Shown here: piece after piece, positions 31,993 to 39,773 of the stretch | How positions within the stretch are numbered: position 1 is the first letter of the stretch | Layout of the letters: the number at the start of each line of letters is the position of its first letter | Position numbers and translations under genes: made by a program | DNA from: Bacteroidota bacterium | GTDB lineage: Bacteria; Bacteroidota; Bacteroidia; Bacteroidales; Dysgonomonadaceae | Assembly (NCBI GenBank): GCA_023388315.1 | Contig: JAEWGM010000006.1 | Span: 1 to 64,000 of the forward strand | Length of the DNA stretch: 64,000 bases | Direction of reading: 5' to 3' | Notes under the pieces: generated by a model | The model's database searches: none | The model's input: only the letters and a program-made list of their open reading frames with translations | Told to the model about the DNA's origin: nothing

Positions 31993-33516
31993 ATGAAAAA
32001 AACTTCAAATCAGGCGCTGGTTATTTTTGGGGCGTCGGGCGATTTAACTTATCGGAAACTTATTCCCGCTGTTTTCGATTTATATATGAACAAATCCTTG
32101 CCGGAAGGTTACGCCGTATTGGGCGTTAGCCGCTCCGCGTTTTCCGATGAAGAATTCCGTGCCAAAATGGAAAAAGGAATCAAAGAATTTGCGCATTACA
32201 AAAAAGCAGGAAAAAAGGACATAACCGATTTTCTCTCAAAAATCTTTTATTTGAGTATAGACACTTCAAAGAGCGATGATTACGCCAAAGTAAAAGAAAA
32301 GCTGAAAGAACTGAACCTGAAATATAATCTGGGGCATAATTACATATTTTATCTGTCCACGCCGCCTTCTTTATATACCACCATCCCAAAATTCCTTTAC
32401 GGACAAGGGCTAACAAATGAGCAAAAAGGTTTTAGAAGGATAATTATTGAAAAACCTTTCGGGCACGATTATGAGTCTGCCAAAAGCCTCAACCAACGGC
32501 TACTCGATTTCTTCACCGAAGATCAAATTTATCGCATCGATCATTACCTCGGCAAAGAAACCGTTCAAAACCTGATGGTTACTCGCTTCGCGAATGGTAT
32601 TTACGAACCGCTTTGGAACCGCAATTTCATTCAGCACGTGGAAATTACGGCGGCGGAAAACATCGGTGTGGAAGACCGCGGCGGATATTACGACAGCGCC
32701 GGCGCCATGCGCGATATGATTCAAAACCATTTGCTGCAAATTCTGTCGTTGGTAGCGATGGAAGCGCCCGCGAAAATATCATCGGAAGACATCCGGTTCG
32801 AGAAAATGAAGGTTTTTCGCTCGCTTCGCCCCCTCAGCAAAGACGATTTAAAAAACAACGTCATTCGCGGACAATATACCGAAGCCACAGTGCGTGGCAA
32901 GCAGTATAACGGCTACAGAGAGGAAGAAAATGTGCGAAAAAACTCCCGCACGGAAACCTATGTGGCGATGAAAGTTTTCATAGACAATTGGCGCTGGCAA
33001 GGCGTTCCGTTCTATATTCGCACCGGCAAGCGGCTGCCCACGCGCGTAACAGAAATAGTCATACATTTCAGGCCGTCGCCGCTGCAATTGTTTAAAACGT
33101 CCGAAATTAAGCAAGACAATCAACTCATTTTGCGCATCCAACCCGATGAGGGAATTTTGCTGAAAACGGGAATGAAAGTGCCCGGCAACGGCTACGATGT
33201 GAAATCGGTGAACATGGATTTTCACTACTCCGAACTTAACGACCATTACATCCCCAGCGCTTATGAGCGGCTGATTTTGGATTGTATGATTGGCGACAAC
33301 ATGCTCTATATGCAGGGCGATGCCGCCGAAGAAACGTGGAAATTTGTGCAACCCATTCTTGATTACTGGGAAAAAAACTCTAAAGCTCCTCTGCACGGAT
33401 ATCCTTCGGGTTCGTGGGGCCCCGATATTGCCGACGATTTAATTGAAGGAAAAGAAAACACGTGGCGTTATCCGTGCAAAAACTTAGCCGATGACGGCGT
33501 TTATTGTGAACTATAA
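31993..33516 (+). CDS. zwf: Glucose-6-phosphate 1-dehydrogenase
   Basis: 507 residues. FGASGDLTYRKLIPAVFDL (11-29) is the NADP-binding fingerprint, RIDHYLGKETVQNLMVTRFAN the active-site signature with the catalytic HYLGK His, and GVPFYIRTGKRLP the substrate segment. It oxidises glucose-6-phosphate to 6-phosphogluconolactone, entering the oxidative pentose phosphate pathway. The stop abuts the pgl start with no gap. Unlike many relatives no 6-phosphogluconate dehydrogenase gene (gnd) lies next to it. Confidence 0.96.
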   Translation: MKKTSNQALVIFGASGDLTYRKLIPAVFDLYMNKSLPEGYAVLGVSRSAFSDEEFRAKMEKGIKEFAHYKKAGKKDITDFLSKIFYLSIDTSKSDDYAKVKEKLKELNLKYNLGHNYIFYLSTPPSLYTTIPKFLYGQGLTNEQKGFRRIIIEKPFGHDYESAKSLNQRLLDFFTEDQIYRIDHYLGKETVQNLMVTRFANGIYEPLWNRNFIQHVEITAAENIGVEDRGGYYDSAGAMRDMIQNHLLQILSLVAMEAPAKISSEDIRFEKMKVFRSLRPLSKDDLKNNVIRGQYTEATVRGKQYNGYREEENVRKNSRTETYVAMKVFIDNWRWQGVPFYIRTGKRLPTRVTEIVIHFRPSPLQLFKTSEIKQDNQLILRIQPDEGILLKTGMKVPGNGYDVKSVNMDFHYSELNDHYIPSAYERLILDCMIGDNMLYMQGDAAEETWKFVQPILDYWEKNSKAPLHGYPSGSWGPDIADDLIEGKENTWRYPCKNLADDGVYCEL

Positions 33517-34281
33517 ATGACAAAGAAAATGGACATTAAAATATTTGACACACTGAACGAATTGAATCAATCGTTCACCAACTTAGTGAAAGAAGTTTTC
33601 GAAGAGAAAAAACAGATAACCGTTTGTTTATCGGGTGGTTCCACACCCAAATCACTGTTCGATTATTGGGCGAAAAATCACAAAAACGACATTGATTGGG
33701 CCCGAATTAAATTCTTTTGGGGCGATGAGCGCTGCGTGCCCCCCGCACACGATGAAAGCAATTATAAAATGACGAAAGAGCATCTTTTTGACCACGTTCC
33801 TGTTTCGGCTGAAAACATTTTTCGCATTCAAGGAGAAAACTCTCCTCAAGAAGAAGCCAAACGATATGCCGACGTGTTGAAAAATGAAGTGGAGTTGCAA
33901 AACGGTATTCCCTCTTTCGATATCTTGATGCTGGGAATGGGTGATGACGGACACACTGCGTCCATTTTCCCACACGAAATAGCGCTATGGCACAGCCCTG
34001 AAATTTGCGTGGTGGGCACCCATCCCCTATCGGGACAAAAAAGGGTGAGCCTTTCGGGTAAAACCATTAACGCCGCCAAACGCGTAGCGTTTTTGGTTAC
34101 CGGCGAAGCAAAAGCCGAAAAAGTGAAAGAAATAATGAACGACTCCCAAGCTTCGGCAAAAAAATATCCGGCGGCATTGGTACAACCGAAATCAGAAAAG
34201 TTATATTGGTTTTTGGATAAAAAGGCGGGAAATCAATATATGACTGCCGAACAATTTAGTGCATCCGTGAAAAAAAGATAA
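33517..34281 (+). CDS. pgl: 6-phosphogluconolactonase
   Basis: 254 residues of the SOL/DevB type. ICLSGGSTPKSLFDYWA-like VCLSGGSTPKSLFDYW, FFWGDERCVPPAHDESNYKM and LGMGDDGHTASIFP are the family blocks. It hydrolyses the lactone made by Zwf. The ATG at 33517 immediately follows the zwf stop; ATG 33529 (MDIKIF) is a reasonable alternative. Co-transcribed with zwf. Confidence 0.95.
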   Translation: MTKKMDIKIFDTLNELNQSFTNLVKEVFEEKKQITVCLSGGSTPKSLFDYWAKNHKNDIDWARIKFFWGDERCVPPAHDESNYKMTKEHLFDHVPVSAENIFRIQGENSPQEEAKRYADVLKNEVELQNGIPSFDILMLGMGDDGHTASIFPHEIALWHSPEICVVGTHPLSGQKRVSLSGKTINAAKRVAFLVTGEAKAEKVKEIMNDSQASAKKYPAALVQPKSEKLYWFLDKKAGNQYMTAEQFSASVKKR

Positions 34282-34601
34282 ACGACTTTTGCGATGAGCA
34301 TGGTATTCTTTAACTAAATGATTGAAATAAATTTTCAACTTATGAAAAAAATAAATATGATTACCCGCATTACTACCTAACGCCACAGTGTGGCAATTTA
34401 ATTGGCTCCGCCGAACGTTGTTTCAGCCCAACGCAGAGCGAAGCGGCGCGTTGGGTTATAGCGTTATATCCGACATGCGCTCTGGAAGAGCAACTTAAAA
34501 ATTAAGCTGGACTTTCAGCCCGCTTACGAAAACCTCGACCCTTAACCCTACCTGTTAGGTAGGGCTGAAATAAGTTAGGCTTTCAGCCTGTTTAGGAAAC
34601 T
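34282..34601. repeat. Hairpin cluster between pgl and hicB
   Basis: Short palindromes: GCCAC-AGT-GTGGC (34382-34394), CCCAACGC (34427-34434) with GCGTTGGG (34448-34455), GCTCT-TGGA-like GCTCTGGAAGAGC (34479-34491), CCCTACCT-GTT-AGGTAGGG (34547-34565). The linker AACTTAAAAATTAAGCTG (34492-34509) is nearly the same as at 2881-2898. No gene and no HicA toxin frame is seen. Confidence 0.6.
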
Positions 34602-34955
34602 ATGCGGAGAATCATAAAAATAAACATCGATACATTGGAATACAAAGGGTATACCGGAACAGTAGAATTTAGCGTCCCAGACCGCTGTTTTCATGGCAGA
34701 GTCTTAGGAATAACCCATTTATTTACTTATGAAGGAGAAACTTTTGATGAACTTGAAAAAGATTTCAAAGAGTCAATAGATGAGTATTTGTCCGATTGTA
34801 AACAAGAAGGCGTGGAACCTCAAAAACCATTCAGCGGTACACTGAACATTCGCATCGGTTCAGAACTTCATAAAAGCATTGCCATTCAGGCAAAAAATAA
34901 AGGTGAAACCCTCAACAGTTTTATCAAAGAAACATTGCAAAAAGCGATGTTGTAA
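34602..34955 (+). CDS. HicB-family antitoxin-like protein, without adjacent HicA
   Basis: 117 residues. The N-terminal HicB domain (about 10-70) begins DTLEYKGYTGTVEFSVPDRCFHGRVLGIT and ends KESIDEYLSDCKQEG. The C-terminal ribbon-helix-helix (about 80-117; GTLNIRIGSELHKSIAIQAKNKGETLNSFIKETLQ) should bind DNA as a dimer. In HicAB systems this protein neutralises the HicA RNase and represses its own operon. No HicA (about 60 residues) is found on either side, so it is an orphan: a relic, a regulator in its own right, or partner of a distant toxin. Confidence 0.82.
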   Translation: MRRIIKINIDTLEYKGYTGTVEFSVPDRCFHGRVLGITHLFTYEGETFDELEKDFKESIDEYLSDCKQEGVEPQKPFSGTLNIRIGSELHKSIAIQAKNKGETLNSFIKETLQKAML

Positions 34956-35324
34956 TTTTTAATCTCATTCGCTCATCCATCCGTTTTCCGTACATTTTAT
35001 AATACATTATCAAAACTCCACACACCTTTCGAAATCTGCAAAATATCGCCAACGCACCCCTTAAAATCGACCTCCATAAATTCAAAAAATAGAACATTAA
35101 CATTATTTAACTGATTTTTTGTTGCGTTTTTTTCTTTTTTCCATCTTACGTTAAAAGACCGATTATTTAGAACCATTCTATATGCTTTAACCGGCTTTTT
35201 TTTAGACTCATTATAAACAACGAAATTTTTTTCGATTTTCGCAAAAGCACAAAAACAATCATTCTCTTAATGTTTTAATGCTTTCAGAATGTTCAAAACG
35301 ATTTCGATTTAAAAATTCACAGCT
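34956..35324. other. AT-rich gap before the paired lipoprotein genes
   Basis: Very AT-rich, with homopolymer runs and no open frame. CGAAATTTTTTTCG near 35219 is a small palindrome. No clear TAnnTTTG element is seen; TAATGTTTT near 35269 is the closest. Confidence 0.45.
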
Positions 35325-36299
35325 ATGAAAAAGATCCATTTTAGCAATCTATTGTTATTGCTATGCGTTGTCGCAGTCTTGCAGGCATGCGAACGCGACG
35401 AGAACCTTCCGTCTCACATTAAAGCTCCCACCGAATCCGGCTTCAAGGCACTAAGAGCCAAGGCACTGGAAAACATCACACAAAAGAAAATATTCAACGG
35501 TGAAACAGGTATTGAGTTTACTTCAAAACAAGGAGCAGAGTTATTTATTTTCCCCAATTGCCTTATGGATGAAACCAACACCATTGTAACAGGAGAAGTT
35601 GAAATGACTTTCATTGAAATTTACGACAGAGGAAATATGGTGCTCACCAACAAGCCGGTAATGGCAAAAGACCCCGAAACCGGACATTCCGTTCCACTTA
35701 TTACCGGCGGACAATATCTGCTTGAAGTGAAACAGGGAGATAAAAAACTGCGCGGATGCCATTATAGGTTAAATGTACCCGGCGATTTAACCGGCGGCGT
35801 TGATACCGATATGGTTCTGTGGGATGGCACTATTGATGACGACGGCAACCTTATTTATGAAAACGTTACGGACAGACAATCCTATATTGAATTTGGTGAA
35901 ACGCTAACGGAATATGGCGTTATTCACGATCGCTTTCACTGGTGCAATATTGATAAATATCTGAACTACGATGGCCCGAAATCCAGAATTAAAGTGCACG
36001 TTCCCTCAGCTTACAACAGCAAGAACTCAGCCGTGTATGTAGCGTTTTCCGAAGAAAATAACGCGCTGGCCCAATTAGACACTTACAACGAAACAGAAAA
36101 ATATTTCTCAGAGCATTACGGCTTTGTCCCCGTAGATAAAACCGCGCATATAATATTTATTAGCGAGAGCGAAGGCTCCGCGGTGTATGTTATTAAATCG
36201 GTGACTATCGCTGCAAATCAATCCATTACCATTGCTACCAACGAACTGCAAACAGGCACATTAGAGCAAGTGATAGCATTAATTAACGCCCTGAATTAA
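35325..36299 (+). CDS. Lipoprotein of unknown function, paralogue 1
   Basis: 324 residues with lipobox LQAC (Cys22) and a following acidic ERDE, suggesting an exported lipid-anchored protein. The body is beta-rich. Conserved between this gene and the next are ALRAKALENITQ, PNCLMDE, VTG-V-MT-IEIYDRGNM, LTNKPVMA, VPLITGGQYLLEVKQGDKKL, PGDLTGGVD-MVLW and a C-terminal HYGFVPVDK-FISES block ending in NQSITIATNEL. I do not recognise a named family; the pattern recalls large groups of Bacteroidetes surface lipoproteins with an N-terminal carboxypeptidase-regulatory-like sandwich. Forms a tandem pair with the following gene. Confidence 0.75.
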   Translation: MKKIHFSNLLLLLCVVAVLQACERDENLPSHIKAPTESGFKALRAKALENITQKKIFNGETGIEFTSKQGAELFIFPNCLMDETNTIVTGEVEMTFIEIYDRGNMVLTNKPVMAKDPETGHSVPLITGGQYLLEVKQGDKKLRGCHYRLNVPGDLTGGVDTDMVLWDGTIDDDGNLIYENVTDRQSYIEFGETLTEYGVIHDRFHWCNIDKYLNYDGPKSRIKVHVPSAYNSKNSAVYVAFSEENNALAQLDTYNETEKYFSEHYGFVPVDKTAHIIFISESEGSAVYVIKSVTIAANQSITIATNELQTGTLEQVIALINALN

Positions 36300-36367
36300 C
36301 GGCAAGAAAGAAAAAATCACCAACGTATAAAATCACATCAACTACAAACATTTTAAAAATTACAGTT

Positions 36368-37342
36368 ATGAAAAAGACTTACTTTAAAACAATTTTGGCT
36401 CTGATTGCCACAGTTACAATTTTAGCCGCCTGCGAAAGCGAAGATGGACCTAAAGAATTGATAAAACCACCCACTAAAGCTGAATTTGCCGCTTTACGGG
36501 CAAAAGCACTGGAAAACATCACGCAAACAACAACATTTAAAGCCGAAGATGGACTCACGTTTGAATCGAAACACGGAGCCAAATTAGTTCTTTCACCCAA
36601 TTGTTTAATGGATGAGGAAGGAAATCCCGTTACCGGAAATGTGGATATGACCTATATTGAAATCTACGACAAAGGTAATATGGCGTTAACCAACAAGCCG
36701 GTAGTTGCTTTCGATCCCGCATCGGGACACCCCGTGCCGCTTATCACCGGAGGACAATATTTTATAGAGATGAAGCAAGGGAACAAAAAACTGACTTCTA
36801 CTTGTCTTTATTCCATCACCATACCGGGCTCATTGACCGGCGGAGTGGACGAGGAAATGGTTCTGTGGAATGGAATTATCGATGAAGAAACCGGAAACCT
36901 TGTTTATGAAGAAGCAGTGGAAGAACAAGGAGGTTTAAAAATAGAAATGGCAAACTACTCAATTTTTAGAGACCGTTTCGATTGGACGAATATCGATAAA
37001 TTTTGGAATTTCACAGGCCCAAAAACACAAATAAAAGTAACTGTCCCCGAGGGATATAATGGTGATAACGCGGCTCTTTATGTGGTGTTTGATGATGAAC
37101 CTAACGCGTTGGCACAATTAGATGTTTACGACAAAACCGAGCAGTATTTTACGGAACATTATGGCTTTTTACCCGTTGGAAAGAAAGTGCATTTGGTTTT
37201 TGTGAGCGAAAGCAATGGTGCGGTGGCGTATGTTGTTAAACCGGTAACTATTGAAGCCAATCAAACTATTACCATTAGCGCCGATGAATTAAAAGTTGGC
37301 ACGTTAGACAGCGTTGCCGCTCTGATTAAAGGATTGAGTTAA
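36368..37342 (+). CDS. Lipoprotein of unknown function, paralogue 2
   Basis: 324 residues, exactly the length of its upstream neighbour, and alignable from end to end at roughly half identity by eye. Lipobox LAAC (Cys22). The shared blocks are the same (ALRAKALENITQ, PNCLMDE, IEIYDKGNMALTNKPV, PLITGGQYFIEMKQGNKKL, PGSLTGGVD-EEMVLW, EHYGFLPVGKKVHLVFVSES). It has a small insertion (about GNLVYEEAVEEQGG) compensated elsewhere. A tandem duplication followed by divergence explains the pair. The downstream gap holds a MITE-like element and then the convergent def operon. Confidence 0.75.
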   Translation: MKKTYFKTILALIATVTILAACESEDGPKELIKPPTKAEFAALRAKALENITQTTTFKAEDGLTFESKHGAKLVLSPNCLMDEEGNPVTGNVDMTYIEIYDKGNMALTNKPVVAFDPASGHPVPLITGGQYFIEMKQGNKKLTSTCLYSITIPGSLTGGVDEEMVLWNGIIDEETGNLVYEEAVEEQGGLKIEMANYSIFRDRFDWTNIDKFWNFTGPKTQIKVTVPEGYNGDNAALYVVFDDEPNALAQLDVYDKTEQYFTEHYGFLPVGKKVHLVFVSESNGAVAYVVKPVTIEANQTITISADELKVGTLDSVAALIKGLS

Positions 37343-37361
37343 AGCATCCTCTTGAAATAGT

Positions 37362-37466
37362 ATTGAGGCTGTATCACACACAAACAAATTGTCGTGTTTC
37401 ATTAAATTCCGCCACGTGGCAGATGAGAATGATTAAATGCCAATATGTTTTTGAAACGGCCTCAAT
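37362..37466. repeat. Second MITE-like element with inverted ends
   Basis: ATTGAGGCTGTATCA at 37362-37376 is matched in inverse orientation by TGAAACGGCCTCAAT at 37452-37466 (13 of 15). It is about 105 bp long with a GCCACGTGGC palindrome inside. The ends are of the same type as the element at 1-293. It lies between convergent genes and might also end transcripts. Confidence 0.55.
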
Positions 37467-37491
37467 GCTGTTTTTTGTTTAATTTTTCGCT

Positions 37492-38049
37492 TTATACCGT
37501 TTTCACCCGGTAATCACAACTCACTTTTCCTTTTTCCAAACTCGATAATTTACTTTTTATCATCCGTTTGCGCAGGGGCGAAATGCGGTCAACAAACATC
37601 ACCCCGTCCAAATGATCGTATTCGTGCTGAATAACGCGCGCCATGAAACCCGTGTAAGTCTCTTCACGCGGTTGTAAATCCTCATCGATATACCGAATGT
37701 GGACTTCCCCTTCACGCGGCACTTTTTCGTGAATGCCCGGCAAACTAAGGCAACCCTCTTCCACGGCTTCCATTTCGCCGCTGCGCTCGGTGATGTGGGC
37801 GTTGATGAACACTTTTTTGAAATCTTTGAATTCGGGATGCTCATCATCGGCCAACGGCGTTAAATCCACCACAAAAATGCGGTCTTCTAATCCCACCTGC
37901 GGGCCGGCAAGCCCCACGCCATCGGCATTGTACATTGTTTCGTACATATTTTCGATGAGTTCAGGCAAGTTCTGATAATTTTCGGGGTCGATATCTTGCG
38001 CTACTTTTCGCAAAACGGGATGCCCGTAAATATATATCGGTAAAATCAT
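37492..38049 (-). CDS. def: Peptide deformylase
   Basis: 185 residues. Motif I GVGLAGPQVG (44-53), motif II EEGCLSLPG (metal ligand Cys100) and motif III QHEYDHLDG (His142, His146, catalytic Glu143) are intact. It removes formyl groups from nascent N-termini, using Fe2+ or Zn2+. It starts 26 bp after ruvX stops. Confidence 0.97.
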   Translation of the reverse strand: MILPIYIYGHPVLRKVAQDIDPENYQNLPELIENMYETMYNADGVGLAGPQVGLEDRIFVVDLTPLADDEHPEFKDFKKVFINAHITERSGEMEAVEEGCLSLPGIHEKVPREGEVHIRYIDEDLQPREETYTGFMARVIQHEYDHLDGVMFVDRISPLRKRMIKSKLSSLEKGKVSCDYRVKTV

Positions 38050-38075
38050 TGTATTGTTATAATTTTCTTTGTCAG

Positions 38076-38510
38076 TTATAGTTTCCTTTCGGTGCCATAA
38101 ATTTTACTTTCCATATATCCTTGAAGGATAATCGTGGCGCTGATTTCATCCACCAGCGCTTTATTTTGACGGCCTTTTTTCTTCACTCCGCCATCAATCA
38201 TTGTTTGAAGCGCCATTTTTGACGAGAAACGCTCATCGAAATACTCCACAGGAATATGCGGATGCAGTTTGCGCAACCGATTGACAAACGGCTCAACGCG
38301 TTTCATGTTTTCCGATGCTTCGTTATTGAGTTGCGTGGGCAGTCCCACAATGATACGCTCTACTTCTTCTTTTTGAAGATAATCTTTCAAAAAATCCGGC
38401 AGTTTGCTTGTTTCAACCGTGGTGAGTCCGTTGGCGATAATTTGCAGTGTATCGCTCACCGCGATGCCTGAACGTTTTTTCCCGTAATCGATGCAAAGTA
38501 ACCGCGCCAT
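38076..38510 (-). CDS. ruvX: RuvX/YqgF family RNase H-like nuclease
   Basis: 144 residues. IDYGKKRSGIAVSD (7-20) holds the first catalytic Asp, IIVGLPTQLNNE the second strand, and YFDERFSSKMALQ the conserved DER block; EISATIILQGYM closes the domain. It is called a putative pre-16S rRNA nuclease, formerly a Holliday junction resolvase. It lies 6 bp downstream of lptB and is followed by def. Confidence 0.95.
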   Translation of the reverse strand: MARLLCIDYGKKRSGIAVSDTLQIIANGLTTVETSKLPDFLKDYLQKEEVERIIVGLPTQLNNEASENMKRVEPFVNRLRKLHPHIPVEYFDERFSSKMALQTMIDGGVKKKGRQNKALVDEISATIILQGYMESKIYGTERKL

Positions 38511-38516
38511 CGCTTG

Positions 38517-39347
38517 CTAAATATCAAATGTTCGTCTGCGCAATTCAAAGTCGCGTCCCAAATACGCTTCGCGTACAACGGGGTTGGCGGCCAATTCTTC
38601 GGCAGTGCCTTGAAACAGCACTTTTCCCTCGAAAAGCAAATAAGCGCGGTCGGTAATACTCAGCGTTTCGTCCACATTGTGGTCGGTGATGAGAATGCCG
38701 ATGTTTCGGTACTTCAGTTTTGCCACAATAGATTGAATATCCTGCACGGCAATGGGGTCGATGCCGGCAAAAGGCTCGTCGAGCATAATAAATTTCGGGT
38801 CAATGGCCAAGCAGCGGGCAATTTCGGCACGACGGCGTTCGCCTCCTGATAACCGGTCGCCCAAGTTTTTGCGCACTTTGTGCAAGCCGAACTCATCAAT
38901 TAAACTTTCCAATTTTTCTTTCTGCTCTTCGGGTGATTTATCCGTAAATTGCAGAACGGATAAAATATTGTCTTCCACCGTCATCTTGCGAAAGATGGAT
39001 GCTTCTTGCGCCAGATAACCAATGCCGTGCTGCGCTCTTTTGTACACCGGGAATTTGGTAATGTTTTGATCTCCAATAAAAATATCGCCTTCGTTGGGAA
39101 CAATTAATCCCACGGTCATGTAAAACGTGGTGGTTTTTCCCGCGCCATTCGGACCCAAAAGCCCCACAATTTCGCCCTGTTTCACGTTGATGGACACGTG
39201 ATTCACCACCGTTCGCTTTCCGTATTTTTTCACCAAATCGCTGGTCCTCAACATCAGTTCCGATGCAGGTTGCCCCTCTTGCAAAATATCAATCTCTTGT
39301 TGTTCCGCAACCGTTTGGTGGGTGATATCGTTTGTTTGTTCGTCCAT
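38517..39347 (-). CDS. lptB: LPS export ABC transporter ATP-binding protein LptB
   Basis: 276 residues. Walker A GPNGAGKTT (65-73), Q-loop with FRKMTVEDNI, signature LSGGERRRAEIARCL, Walker B FIMLDEPFAGIDP and the H-loop ITDHNVDETLSI are all present. LptB drives lipopolysaccharide transport with LptFG and LptC. About 32 residues of polar sequence (MDEQTNDITHQTVAEQQ) precede the ABC domain, longer than in E. coli. Head of the lptB-ruvX-def operon, with a good promoter at 39367-39396. Confidence 0.95.
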   Translation of the reverse strand: MDEQTNDITHQTVAEQQEIDILQEGQPASELMLRTSDLVKKYGKRTVVNHVSINVKQGEIVGLLGPNGAGKTTTFYMTVGLIVPNEGDIFIGDQNITKFPVYKRAQHGIGYLAQEASIFRKMTVEDNILSVLQFTDKSPEEQKEKLESLIDEFGLHKVRKNLGDRLSGGERRRAEIARCLAIDPKFIMLDEPFAGIDPIAVQDIQSIVAKLKYRNIGILITDHNVDETLSITDRAYLLFEGKVLFQGTAEELAANPVVREAYLGRDFELRRRTFDI

Positions 39348-39366
39348 TGAAAGTTTTAAATTTATG

Positions 39367-39396
39367 CAAAGATACGAATCAATCTTTTATTGACAA
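39367..39396 (-). promoter_or_regulatory. Promoter of lptB-ruvX-def
   Basis: On the minus strand TTG (39394-39396), 19 bases, TATCTTTG (39367-39374). The leader is about 14 bases before the lptB ATG. Confidence 0.75.
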
Positions 39397-39413
39397 GACG
39401 CGGCTTCCGTATA

Positions 39414-39773
39414 TTAATCATTTATAACAACTTCCGCCATTTTCGCTTCTCCCAACACAGGCGGATGCATTTTCGCCACCCTTATTTCAATAGCCCCTAA
39501 GTTGGGATAAGTTTCCCGTATTTTCCGGAGGATTCTGCCCGCCACGTGCTCCAATAAATTAGACGGAGTTTGCATTTCGGCCTTCACAAGATCGAAAACG
39601 TGGGCGTAATTAAGGGTATCTTCCACTTCATCGGTTTTGCAAGCGATAGAAAAATCCGTTTCGAGTTTCAGGTTCACCACAAACTCATTGCCAATCACGC
39701 GCTCTTGCGGCAGCACACCGTGATGGGCGAAAAACCGCATGTTTTTTAGCTCGATGCTCGTTTTCATTCCCAC
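39414..39773 (-). CDS. folB: Dihydroneopterin aldolase
   Basis: 119 residues. KNMRFFAHHGVLPQERVIGNEFVVNLKLETD (11-41), DTLNYAHVFDLV and LLEHVAGRILRKI are the family blocks, with the catalytic Glu in PQE and the C-terminal Lys segment VAKMHPP. It converts dihydroneopterin to 6-hydroxymethyl-dihydropterin in folate synthesis. Its start overlaps the guaA stop by 10 bp. Confidence 0.93.
   Translation of the reverse strand: MGMKTSIELKNMRFFAHHGVLPQERVIGNEFVVNLKLETDFSIACKTDEVEDTLNYAHVFDLVKAEMQTPSNLLEHVAGRILRKIRETYPNLGAIEIRVAKMHPPVLGEAKMAEVVIND

Noticed and set aside
33517..34281. Expected gnd gene near zwf-pgl
   Set aside because: No 6-phosphogluconate dehydrogenase motif is present in the window; it is probably elsewhere or missing.
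34282..34601. Search for a HicA toxin gene next to hicB
   Set aside because: No frame of suitable length or with the HicA His motif was found upstream or downstream.
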